Shown: positions 35,001 through 47,000 of the stretch, piece by piece | Layout of the letters: each line of letters starts with the position of its first letter | How positions within the stretch are numbered: position 1 is the first letter of the stretch | DNA from: Diphasiastrum complanatum | Lineage: Eukaryota > Streptophyta > Lycopodiopsida > Lycopodiales > Lycopodiaceae | NCBI GenBank assembly: GCA_029204225.1 | Contig: CM055101.1 | Coordinates: forward strand, 31,464,519-31,528,518 | Reading direction: 5' to 3' | Length of the DNA: 64,000 bases | Notes under the pieces: model-generated | Database searches by the model: none | Told to the model about the DNA's origin: nothing | What the model saw: only the letters and a program-made list of their open reading frames with translations | Translations under genes and position numbers: made by a program

Positions 35001-38000
35001 ATCCAAGCTGAAAATGGATGTTGGGCAGTAGCTAGTAAGATCCACAAATGTCCTGCAAAATGATGGAAAATTCACTGAAATGGTGATGAAGTAGGGTGCT
35101 GGACAGCCTCCAAAAAATCAGCAAAATGGACAGCAAATTGGTGGAGAAATCCGTCGAAGATGGCAAGGTAGTAGGGCGCTGGGCAGCAGCTACCAAAATC
35201 CGCACATACCCTGAAAAAAAAACGGAGAAAACTGCTGAAAATGGTGATGAAGTAGGGCGCTGGACAGCCGCCAATCAATCCACGAAAGAAGCAGCAAATC
35301 GGTGGAGAAAATCGACAAAACTGACAAGGTAGTAGGGTGCTGGCCAGCCTTTACGAAATCTGGAAAAATGATAGAAATCTGATAAGAAAATCGATGAAAG
35401 TGATGGGTTAGTAGGGCGCTGGACAGCTTCTACTGAATCTGAAAAAACGATGGAAATCTGATAAAAAATCGATGAAAGTGATGGGTTAGTAGGGCGCTGG
35501 ACAGCTTCTACTAAATTAGAAAAAGTGGTGCACAGGAAAGTGCTCTGATACCAAGTTACGAATGAAGCCACAATTGATCTAGAGCTAAGCTATGAAAGCA
35601 TCACATAAGCAAGACTTTACCCTAGAAAGCAGGAAAGAGAGAGATTAAGGAGACTAAAGAGAGAGATCAATATCATCAGTTGAGTAACAAATGACACAGA
35701 TTCCCTACTTATAGCCTAGAGAAAGCCCTAAAAGGAAGCTTCCAGTGGTTAGGGCCCAACTGGGAGGGATAATAGTGTGCCCTCAAAGAAGGCCCCCACT
35801 CTCCAGTAATATGTCGAAATGTCCAAATAATGAATAATAAGGCCCAAGGCCAACCATATAGTCTAAGTGTCAATAATGAATAAAAAAGGGCCCAAGGCCT
35901 GCTTATGCATAAAGTAAAGTAAATGTAAATGGACGTGGCGAATGTAATGAGCCGAGTCCATAACTTGGTCCCAGACTTGCTGCTCCCCACCACCCGCTGC
36001 CACCCTAACCACATACTTGTGGTCACTTGGTGCGGTTGCCAGCTGTAGCTTCTGCACCAATTTAGCATTAATAAAATTATGAGTAGAGCCATCGTCAAAA
36101 CAAAATACTCACGGGTCCCTCTCATTCGAATGAGGTCATGAGGTCCAAACATCGCAGTATTAAAACAACAATTAAAACATACAGTTTCATCTGTAAAGGA
36201 TACAGGGACCTGTTTCTAGAATCAGGATGGATAGGATTTTTGATATTATAAGAATCTTCTAATGGATGTTGTGGAAATCTAGTTAGAAGATGTGAGGGAA
36301 GAAAAATTAGAAAACATTCTTGTAGTAGAAGGATTGTTGATACAAATCCGATCGATTTGTATCAGAACTAGTAAGTTCTATTACAAGAAAGTGGTTTGTT
36401 GAAACTAGTTCCTTGCGATTGGTGATCAGCTTGATCTTATTGTGAACTAGGATTGGAGAGTTGATGCAAGGAATAGAACTCACTATAACAATATATTCTT
36501 TTGAAATAATCTCCGCTTGAGATTTTGGTTGTGAAATAGCACTCTTTGAAAAATGTTCTCTCGTAGAGTTAATTGAGTTACAGGATTCTTAGTTGAAAAA
36601 GTGATCTTTACAAATTGGGTGAAATCTATAGAAATATACTATGTAGTGAATCATCGTGTGAGATCATGATTTCTTTGCGCAAGTTCTTATTCTATGGATC
36701 TGTAGAGACAATTTCTTGCTAGGTAATAGTAATATCTCGATGAGAATTGCTTATTGACCTAGGTGGGATTAGAATCAAATTGAATGTGGTGTTTTGGATC
36801 CACACCTAGACATTCAAATATTCTCTAAATCCGTTACAGCTAATCAAGTCAGGAGCATTACTTCTGAGCATAGTTGCCCAGAAACGCATTTCTGGAGAAA
36901 AATGTTTCTAGAAACGCGTTTCTGGATCCAGAATCGCTGGAAAAAAAATCAGAAACAGGTCTTCAAAAAATCATAGGGATTGACAGAATCCAACAAGGAT
37001 TGCTACACCTAAATTGGACCACACTGTAACCGAAACACTCGGCAACCTACATAAATGCAATTCCCTTGATTAGAGCTTTAATTTGATACCCATATTGCTC
37101 ACAAAAATAAAAAAAATAAGAAACGCATTCCCAAACCAGAAACGCGTTTCTAAAAATGCTGTGCATCTATGCTTCTGAGTTAGTTGTTTGAAACTACAAT
37201 ATAATATCATTTATGAATATGGTAGTTTATATGTATTGCTTATAAGTCACAACCTTTATGAGTCATTTTTGGATTCACTTAGAGGGTTTTTTGTGCATAG
37301 AATAAACGGAAACTTTTGGCTTTGATCTTGTCCTGTTTGGCAGAAGATGGAATGCTATCCCGAAAACTCAAGCTGAAGTTGGATAGTTGAGGGAAGCCAA
37401 AAGTTTCTCGTAAAGAAGTTCCAATGAATCTTAAGATATTCTAGATTAAAACTTAAGAGTATCAGAATCTAGATGCATTCTAGATTGGACCCTAAATTTG
37501 GAATGACACTTTGTGCCATGTCTAGAGTAAGGGTTCTTTGGGGATTACAATTCTTATATAGGCATTGTAAGTGAGTTGGATAAGTCCAAAACTTTCCTTA
37601 TGGAAAGGACTTTTTAGAGCAACTCATGTGTCTTTTAAGAATAGCAATATTCACGTTCTCTTGTTATTAAGCATAGAATAAGGATCTGAGGAATAATGAT
37701 TGACGAATTATAGTTCAGATTCTAGTTCATACTTGATTGATAAGGTGCGTGATCAAAAGATCAGATGCTATCTACATACGTCTTTTGATGGCAATCTCCT
37801 TGGAATGCTAGCTATCCTTGATGGAGATTGATTATAATAGTAGTAAGCATTGGGCTACCGGTTATAGCTTGTTCCTGTTTATGTATGGTTTTGAGCCTAG
37901 ATCACCCATTGTGGTAAAGAATCGAACGATCAATTTTCAGGAAGTAGCGAATTTCCTCCACAATATGCAAGAAATGCTACAAACAGCATGTAAGAATGTC

Positions 38001-41000
38001 CAGAGTGCCTAGGATAAGGACATGCATTATGCTAATCTGAAAAGATCGCCTTGAGACTTTCAAGTAGGGGATTGGGTGTATTTATGGATCCCGAAGGATT
38101 CTAGTGTAATGCGTACCGGCAAGCATTACAAATTGTCCTCTAAATATAGAGGACCGTATCAAATCTTGAAAAAGATTGAATCTCTGGCTTACCAAATCGA
38201 CCTCTCGGAAGGAACGCAAGTGCACCTGGTTTTTAACGTAAGTCGACTCAAGAAGAGTCTGCGGGAAGGGGAACATCTTGGTTCTGGAGACCAATTGGAC
38301 ATGTTGGATGAATCAACGAGTGTGACTCAATTGGAACCCGAAAGGATCTGGGATACAAGAACTAAACGATTGAGTAATTGTATAGTTACCGAGCATTTGG
38401 TCTGATGGAAGAATCGCACAGACGATGATGATTCCTAGGAAGGTAGCTTGAGAGGACTTCCCTAACTTTAAGTTTTGAGCTCAGAACTTGAATAAGGGGG
38501 GAAGAATGTCATGCCCACGTCTGATCTCGGACTCTTTGTCCCGTTAGAGGTCAGTAGGCCTACCTCGACCCGTAAGTTAATTATGATTATGAGGGGTTTG
38601 GGGCCCTCATGTGAATATGGTCATTATTAAGGTTGGAGGCCTAAACTCATGATGGTGGATTTTTATGGGTCTATCAGTGAGTCATAGGGGAATTGGATTA
38701 TGTGGCCCAGATAGGCTGCATAGGTGTCTAGTGAGGTGCCACAATGCACTACTAGTGGTGCTTGGGCCTTGGAGGGTATAAGTATACCCATTGGGCTTTC
38801 ACTAGTGTATGCTTGACGTGGTGCTAGTAGCTAGATGTTGCTGGTATGACTCCTCTATCCCTTGTAAGAGATTGATCCATAGCTTGGGGGCTAGATCCGT
38901 AAGATCTACTAGGTTTGGTTGGGTTGGTTTGTCCACCATCCGATTCCCTTTTGTTGCTTTGTTGCAGCTTGCTTGGCTAGTGCATCCTTGGTAGGGGCTT
39001 TATAGGCAATGTCAGCTTCTGAAACATCTTTATCTGTTTTACTCTTGGATGCCTACAACAACAAAGTGAGTTCGACAACCGGAAGAACTGACATATTTTT
39101 CAATTTTACTGTTTCTGTGGCTGGAGTGCCAAGTAGCAGTCTCCCAATAGCAAACTTGAAAGTAGTAGCTCAAGGAGATTCTGGGTATGAAGTTATTGGT
39201 TTTACGACAAGATTAGCAGGGAACCTCTTATTGGAGAAATGTTTTTGCTAAATACCTAAGTGGACAAAGGTAGATCGTTGATGACACTTGATATCTCAAA
39301 TTAGGTTTTTAGTTTCCATTGATTAGTTGTTGTATTTAGAGTCAGTCTGCTTATGTTTGCATGAAAGGCTTGTCTAGACTGCAGAAGTATAGGATTTTGG
39401 TTCTCTATGTTTACTAGTTTTCTGTTCGAAGCAGGTCCAATTTCTATTGCTAATTGCATAGCAGCATGGCAAGGAGGTCTCAACACCTTTGCAGCTGGAA
39501 CCGAGGCAACAGTAACAGTTTTTCTGAGAGATTCAGATAATAACAGCTTAATCCAAGAAAATAGCAGTCCAATGAATTTCGGAATTTTAGCATCTTTAGT
39601 AGACAACTCAGGACAGAACAGATCTGTGCCTGATCCTATGGTCTCATTGGTTACGTATCCTGATTTAGGATATGTACTTATCAGTTTTACACCAAAGCTA
39701 GTTGGGCAATTTCTCATTGTGATTGGAGCTTGGAATGCAAGTATTGCAAACTCTCCCCTTGCATTCACTGTTACTGCAGGTACAGGCAATGAGAACAAGT
39801 TGAAGAGAGTTTGCTATCTTTGTTTTACCTGTTTTATGTGTGTTAGGGTGCTACATGGAGTTATAGCTTGCTAAAGAATAGAGCAACCCATGGTCAATAA
39901 TTCAATCTTCCCTCAACTTCTACTTGTCTGTAAGAAATGTACTGGAGGGTCAGTTATATAACATTTAGATGTAAAAATTACTGTAAATATATCTGAAACC
40001 ATTTTGGCAGCCTTTCAGGTGATATCTATGTACCTGCCTGCACAGCTACATGGTTGAGTAGACCGAACATTCTATTTGCAGGTGATCAAGCTACTATCAG
40101 AATACAGCTGATAGATGCCTATCAGAATAGTGTGAGTTTGCAGAATGGTAGGAGTGATTTTTTCAATTTCACAGTAAGTGTTGAAGGAAAAGTTGGAAAC
40201 AGCAAATATATAGCAGACATTTCAATGGTTTCTGAATATGGGTTGACGGGGTATCAACAAATAACCTTTTACCCTTTAAAGTCAGGAAGTTTTTGGCTTC
40301 AGATTGGTGATGGAGCTGATTGGCTGTCAAATTCACCATTGTCATACACGGTGTTTCCAGGTGCACCGTCCAAACATGTTGGTTTCTCTTTGAACAGTTA
40401 ACTCACATCTAGATTCGAAATGATCAATCTCAGCTAGTAATGGTACAGATGAATAAGTTTGCTGATGTATTTTGCAGGTGAGGTCTACATTCCTGCTGTT
40501 AGAGCTGAATGGGTTGATGATATCTATACATTCAAGGCAGGCACACAAGCAGCTCTTAGGATTTTGCTTATGGATGCATATAATAATAATATAAGCTGGG
40601 CTACTGGAAAGGTCGATTTTGTTTATTTTGATTTAAGTGTTGCTGGCACATCTTCTGGCAGCAATGCCATCACAAATTTGTCCCAATATCAGGGGCCTGG
40701 TTTATCTCCATATCAAATTATCAGTTTTGATACAAGGTTAGCTGGAAATCTGAAACTTCTGGTGGAGAGCAATAATCAAAGCATATACAGTTCCCCACTG
40801 TCATTTACAGTCATACCAGGTGAAGTGCCAAGTCTCTTGGATACATGGACTCCTCATTTGTCCTTGAGCATGTATGCATTGTCACACTATGTTACCTGGA
40901 TTGATGCTAGCAAACTCCGGCATAAGTTGTTGGCATTTGCAAAACAAGAATTTTAGTTTGCTTGTTAAAGAGGAAAACAATGAACTCACCTGTTGAGTCA

Positions 41001-44000
41001 AAATTTTTCAGATGTGGGTATATTTGTGTAATCTAGAAGTGTAAACAAGCCAAATTGTCATATTTATGTTGGGATTTTCGTTTCTGTTCTTTGAGAGCTA
41101 TTTTTTTAATGATGTGGATAGAACTGCTCTTCTCATGGAAATTATCCACATGAAAGTACATATGTGGAACAGATAATTGAATTTTAGATACTATGGTCAA
41201 TTCAGTTTAGTTATTTGATCAATCAGAACAAGAAATTCAAAAATTTCAAGATTGTTGAGAATATAATTGTGCATTGAAGCACATAGTCATACATTCATAA
41301 CTCCAAAGTTTTGGAGATAAAGAGCAAGTAATAGTGAATAATAACTTTGTAGAGATGTTGTGTACCATGAAAGAACTGTTTCTGGAAAAAGTCTTATTCA
41401 AAAAAAAATTATATGCCTGGCATGACAATATCAAGCTTAGCTAATTACCATTTGAGAATGTGTTTTTTTACATCTTATTTAGATTGCAGTAAGTCCTCTT
41501 CATTTTTCGGTATAAAATGTCATGTTCAACAGATGGAGGCCATGGTTCTTCCCTCTTTTCCATTTAATGGGCTAGAACTAGTCTCTGCTTGAAGTCATAG
41601 CAGCTCAAGATAATGAGTGAGAGAGAGAAAGAAAAAAAGCTCTATGAATGTCTTTTCTATGCCAAATGGCATATAAGATGCAAGAGTACATGTTAAGTGT
41701 GCGGTTCAAGTGTGTGGTAACAATGGGAGAGTATAAAACAACTCCAAAACAGTATGGAAGTAAAAGACTTGTGCATCTAACTGCAATGATCTAAGATGAA
41801 TACAGTACAAATATATCTAGCTGCAATATGATGATATGAATGATCCCACTGTTACAGAAGAAGGATGTAATGGGGGCTGTTGTTGCTTGTATGTCCAAGC
41901 TACTCTGCTGATGTTGTTGATGAGAATGTGTCTCCTCATAGTGGGATATGTAGCTCTTACGATAGCATGAAACTGAGTGACGGAGTATCTATGGACTCTA
42001 TCTCGAGAAGTGTCATCGTCGTCACTATCATTGGTCTCTTGTTCTATTTGAGGTCTTCTATGAGAGGAGAAGGATGTAATTTGGAATTGTGTGTCGGAGT
42101 GACTTGGCTGAACTAGTTGGCATAGATTCTATCGTAGTAGAACATCTACCGTATCATGATTGCAAGACAATGAGGATCCTTGTATGCTATAATGGACAAC
42201 AATGTATGGCAGAATAAGCAGTAATATCTCCCTCTGATCTCATAATAGACTAGGCATCTGAATGATAAGTGGTCTTCAAACTCCAGCTCAGATAAGGAAC
42301 ATAGTTGGCAATCATCTCCTCTCTAGGGGTACCCTGGAAGCGCCCAATCTCAATCGCCAATTGATGTGAGGAGCCTTGGAGCTATTGCAATATGAATCTA
42401 AGACCATGAGATAACCCTGAATCAAGATAGAATGGTAAAACTGGGAGCTCAAAAAAGTGAGCCTACTAGTAGTTGGGTTTGACCCCTAATTGGCTTGCCA
42501 TATAACAAACGTTTGATATAATTGTGGGCGTCCAACGGAAGATCAATGATAGAAATGCCAAGTGTCTCAAGTAACTGAGAGGCCTGGGAAAACCATGATA
42601 ATCAATAACCTTGATTGTGAACATGTTGAGATGGGATAAGTGCTGCTTTTGTGTATCTTTGCTCATATGTGGAGAACAACAGGACTCGCTGAATACATGT
42701 GATAAGTTGAAAGATGGTATTGAGCTGTAAAGGTGGAACTGCAAACTTGGCCAGAATGACCCGATGTGGGACAAAGGTCTTGGCCCGTATCATGCGTGAT
42801 AACATAAGTTTTTGCAAGCGTGAAATATCGGCCCGATTAGATGAAGGGAGACCTGTGCACCCTCTATTCCATATAAGGCTGTGGGGGTAACAATAGTATC
42901 AAAGAGCTGACACTTACTCGACGCATCCCGAATAAATTGTCGAAAACATGACCTCTCTAGTTTTGGACAAGGGAAGCGCAGTCCTTTCTGAGTCTAGTGG
43001 AAGCTGGCCTTTGTAATGTTAACACCCAATCTCCATCTGCTGCACACCAATCTCCAGGAGCTCTCCAAACTCTGATGGTTGATGTGTAGAATGATCCACC
43101 CAACCGTAGGTGCCCTCCTCTTGAGCCTATTTGATTGCTATTATGGGGCTGGCTGCCATGCAAGGCTGATCAGCCATGGTTCCATGGAATCCTCTACCTG
43201 CAATCACTGCGTGACTCTGAGGCACCACCCCCGAGCATTGTCATGGACTTGTGACACACACGGTCACCCAACATTTGCCAGCTAGCTGCTCGTCCAATAG
43301 AGGCATCTCCTTTGTTGACGACTAGGGTCCATATGGTCATAACTCTGCCTACTGCCATCGTGTCAGGCGGTCACACCGGGTCACTGCCTGTGACGCACCG
43401 AACCCAACCCCCCCCCCTTTGTGTCCATCCCAGTTACTAACCCTTGCCAATACCATGGCCCTCGACCCCTAGTAACTGGTCGTGCCGGGACTGTGCTAGA
43501 GCAGAAACACCATCTGATACAGAAAGCATGAAGATTGTCTAATTGTATTTGTAAATTGTATCTAGTCATGGAGACCAGAGCCACATCATCAACATCAAGA
43601 AGGATGTCAATCAGAATATCACTAAGCTTGCAACCTGCACCATCACACTACTCAATAACTCTCTCAAGCTCATCAATATATATATATATATATATATATA
43701 TATCTATATATATATAGAGTGGGTGAGAAGGAACACTTTCTTCACCCCAATGGTACTCCATATCTACTTTGAAATGTTGATGTCACTCCGAAAGCAACCA
43801 AGAACTCTCTCAGGCTTTCTCGAAGACAACAAAACAATACTAAACCTGATCTCTCCTCTGTTTGGCTTCCTCGATGATAGCCTGCATGGTTTGTAGTCGA
43901 ATAATGAGCTCAGAAATCTGCCTGGACCAATGCATGTAGTCTCATGGTCCGAGCCTAAGAACTAACTATTGACTGAAGAATGGTACCATATAGCTTTGCA

Positions 44001-47000
44001 ATAACGTGTTCAATCATGGCGGTGCGGTATAGTTGCCAAGATTCATGGGGTCACCAGTTTTGTGAATGGGATGAATGATGTTCGTGCACTAGGAAGGTGG
44101 GAAACCAAAGACAACCGCTTGGTTGTGCAAAATGGCTAGGGTGGTAGTGAAGATATGTCTGCAACATGGATCATAAATTCAGAGTCAAGGTTGTCGACAT
44201 CTCGGTTATAGTAAGTCTTCATTCTCTTGATGGCACCTAATCTTTGAATATTATAATATATGGGACAGTGGAAGATAAAATGTTCTTTTGACTTTGTCAT
44301 ACCCACAATACACATTTTGCATATCCTATCCTCTTGTGGTATCCCCTTGAAACGGCCAACCTCACCCTGGAGCTAGTGCGAAGGGACCCTCAATTGTATC
44401 AGTGCAATTCAAAGGCTATGAGATTATAGATAAGCTAGAGCCTAAATAAGGTAGTAGTGTAGGAAAAGTGGCTGCATCTAGCTCACAAAATGCGTCATGT
44501 AGTAGGCTAGTCTGATCCCCATGTTGAACATAAGCTTCGTTTATAAATTGCGAAATTTAATTATGTGAAATGTCAGTAATGTATCTAGGTGTCTTTGTAA
44601 TCCTTCTCTCGAAGGGGAAATTAGTACTACGTCGTCCATGTAGAGTAAAATGGAAAACAATATATCACCTAGTCCATTGCCCTCACCACCATCTTGAGAT
44701 ATAATGGACTCTAGCTCATCAATGCATGGACCAAAGAAGGTAGCGGAGAGTGAAAATCTTTACTTCACCTTGAAGGTGGTTGAAATTGCACTTGATATGC
44801 TAGCCCTTGATCTGAAAATTTTAAGAACCTCTCATGGAAAGCGATAATTACAATTATCGTATTAGGGGAAAATTGAAGGTTTTCAATCTTTGAATAAGGT
44901 ATGTTTGTATCAAGTCAAAGGCTCATCCAAAGTCTACAAAGCAGCAGTATACTCTCTCCTTCCAAAATATGGCCTCCTCGGTTGTAGGTTGAGTTCTAGT
45001 CATAGGAGATGTGAGCACTTTCTTGTTACACTTGTGATTTTTTATATAGTTCATTATATAATGATTCTCCTTCATCTAAGCTTTTCTTATTATATTTGCT
45101 TCAAATGATTGTCAAAGTGATCTTATTTAGCAAGTTATTACTATTTTTTCCTGCTAAATAAGCCTTATGCTCTAATTATAGAATGCTTCATGCAAGATGT
45201 AGTACTTTTGTTTTCCTTTTTTATAGATAGTATTTGTGACAAGATTTGACCTTCTCTTAGGGTGATTCCATACTGAACGTACATACTGAACATACATACT
45301 GAACCCGTTTGGAATGTACATATTGAACTTGTTTGGAATGTACGGAATGGAATGTCCTGAACCAAAAGGTTCGGAGTGCATATAATTAAAGGTTTCCTCC
45401 AACTAATATACTAATCCACAAAGAACTTGCCAAATATCTTTATATTTTTGTAGGACCGATTTCGATTTCGCAATGTACTGGAGAATGGAAGTATGGGGCA
45501 AAAGAATTTCAAGTTCTCTCAAAGATAAACTTCATTATAACACAAAGAGACGAATTTGGCAATCCTATTCCTTTCTTGTATTACTATTATGTTCAAGTTT
45601 TTATTCTGGGCAATAACCTTTCATTGCCTATTGATGACATCTCCATGAAGCTTATAGATAAGAGTTCATTTGGGCATCTGTCCTTGACATATACGATTCG
45701 TTATCTTGGAGATTTGCTTTTAAGTATTGGAAGTATGACTGAAAATATTTTTGGGTCTCCATTCTCATTTTTTTCTTTCGCAGGTGAGTATTGTTGATTT
45801 TTCTTGTTCATGTATATTTGGTATAAGTGTTTCTTCTGGAAGTTGACATCTACAATTTCAAGTTTTGATCTTTACTATCTCTTGTGAGCATGTACTAAAC
45901 TTAACCATACAGATCCGCATGAATCTTTCTTCTTGTCTCTAACACTTCAAAGTTTATCACATTCGCTTGGAAGCTGATGCATATTTTTCTGTATAACATG
46001 AAATGACTCTGTATGTAGTTTTGTTTATTGGTGAAATGTAGTTATTTCAATGTGTATATATATTTATATCTCCTTCCATAGAAGTGGAAATTACATTTCA
46101 TTGATAAGGTGAAGATCTCACAAATGTGTATCCAACATGTTTTACTTAGCAATAATAGATCCATAAAGTACCTTTGCAATATTTTCACAATGTAGAATAT
46201 ACAAAATTCAAAGCCCTTATTGCTATTTTTCTTCCTTTTGTACGAAGGACATCTGAATGAGCTTTTGTTTGAAGTAGGAAGTTCATCATCTAATGGACTC
46301 AGCCCATTACATTTGCCTCGTCCTTATTTTTTACTTTACTATTATGCATAGTAGGCCCCTAGGCCTTTTTTATTCATGTATTGGCCTTTGGCCCCATTAA
46401 TTCATTCATTAGGTACTTGGCCATATGATATTGCAGTGGGGGCCCTCTTGTAGGAGGGTGCACTATTATCCATTTTGATTAGGTTCACATACATTATCTT
46501 ATCCTTTGGAAGGCTCCTTGAAGGTTCCATTTTAGGGCCTCCTTATGGGTATAAGTAGGCTATTGTCATTAATTTCATAGCTGATGATACTGATCTCTCT
46601 CTTTAGTCTGCTTAAGCATTCTCTTTGCCACTTTCTAGGGTTAGTTCTTGCTTATGTGCTGCTTTCTTAGTTTAGCTATTGATCTGCTGTAAATCTGTTG
46701 TAACTTGGTATCAACGCACTTTCCTTGGCAGATCTTTGCAGAAGTACTTCCGCTTAACTTGGTGGGCAAAGAAAACAAATTGCAGATTATTTCCGGTGCT
46801 ATTTTAGCGGCCGCTATCTTTTCTGGCAGCTATTTTGGCAGATTATCTAGGCAGTATCTATTGCATTTTCTAGCGCCTTATTCGGAGGAGGTTTGGCACT
46901 TTTTTCTGAACATTTTTCTCCAGGACGACGCTTATCTGCAGATTTCCAGCATACGGATCTACATTTTGCAGGTTTTAAGTCGTTGATTGGAGGAGGATCA

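Larger units (their letters stand above)
30695..35968 (-). mobile_element. Family A element copy 1, nested and 3'-truncated
   Basis: On the - strand: LTR 35,968-35,554, primer site, repeat-rich leader, gag 34,275-33,388, protease 33,241-about 32,860, then a Trp-rich region to about 30,700 in place of RT and integrase. No right LTR was found. The flanks are family B protease above and the pre-RT region of family B below, with roughly 50-60 residues of family B missing. So the insertion was accompanied or followed by a deletion. Confidence 0.75.
28790..39004 (+). mobile_element. Gypsy LTR element (family B), rearranged, in exon 4
   Basis: GGCAA at 28,785-28,789 is repeated at 39,005-39,009 on the far side. 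The left end keeps only the first 64 bases of the LTR (two differences from the right LTR). The right LTR spans 38,507-39,004. Integrase is on the + strand, while protease, RT and RNase H lie on the - strand. A family A element is nested between the protease and RT pieces. The central 36,150-37,800 stretch shows no gene; I did not find the missing part of the left LTR there. The element cannot be autonomous. The clean target duplication shows that at least its outer ends came from one integration. Confidence 0.85.
40820..45453 (+). other. GEX2-like intron 7 with LINE remnants
   Basis: 4.6 kb. It holds the antisense LINE fragments at 42.2-44.8 kb and an (AT)n tract. 40,820-41,600 and 44,850-45,450 show no genes. 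A run of GAAC-TACATACTGAAC words lies at 45,276-45,362. Confidence 0.6.

Noticed and set aside
34499-35047. Leu/Tyr/Ser-rich antisense ORF as a gene
   Set aside because: It covers the leader minisatellite of family A copy 1 and has no similarity beyond the matching leader of copy 4.
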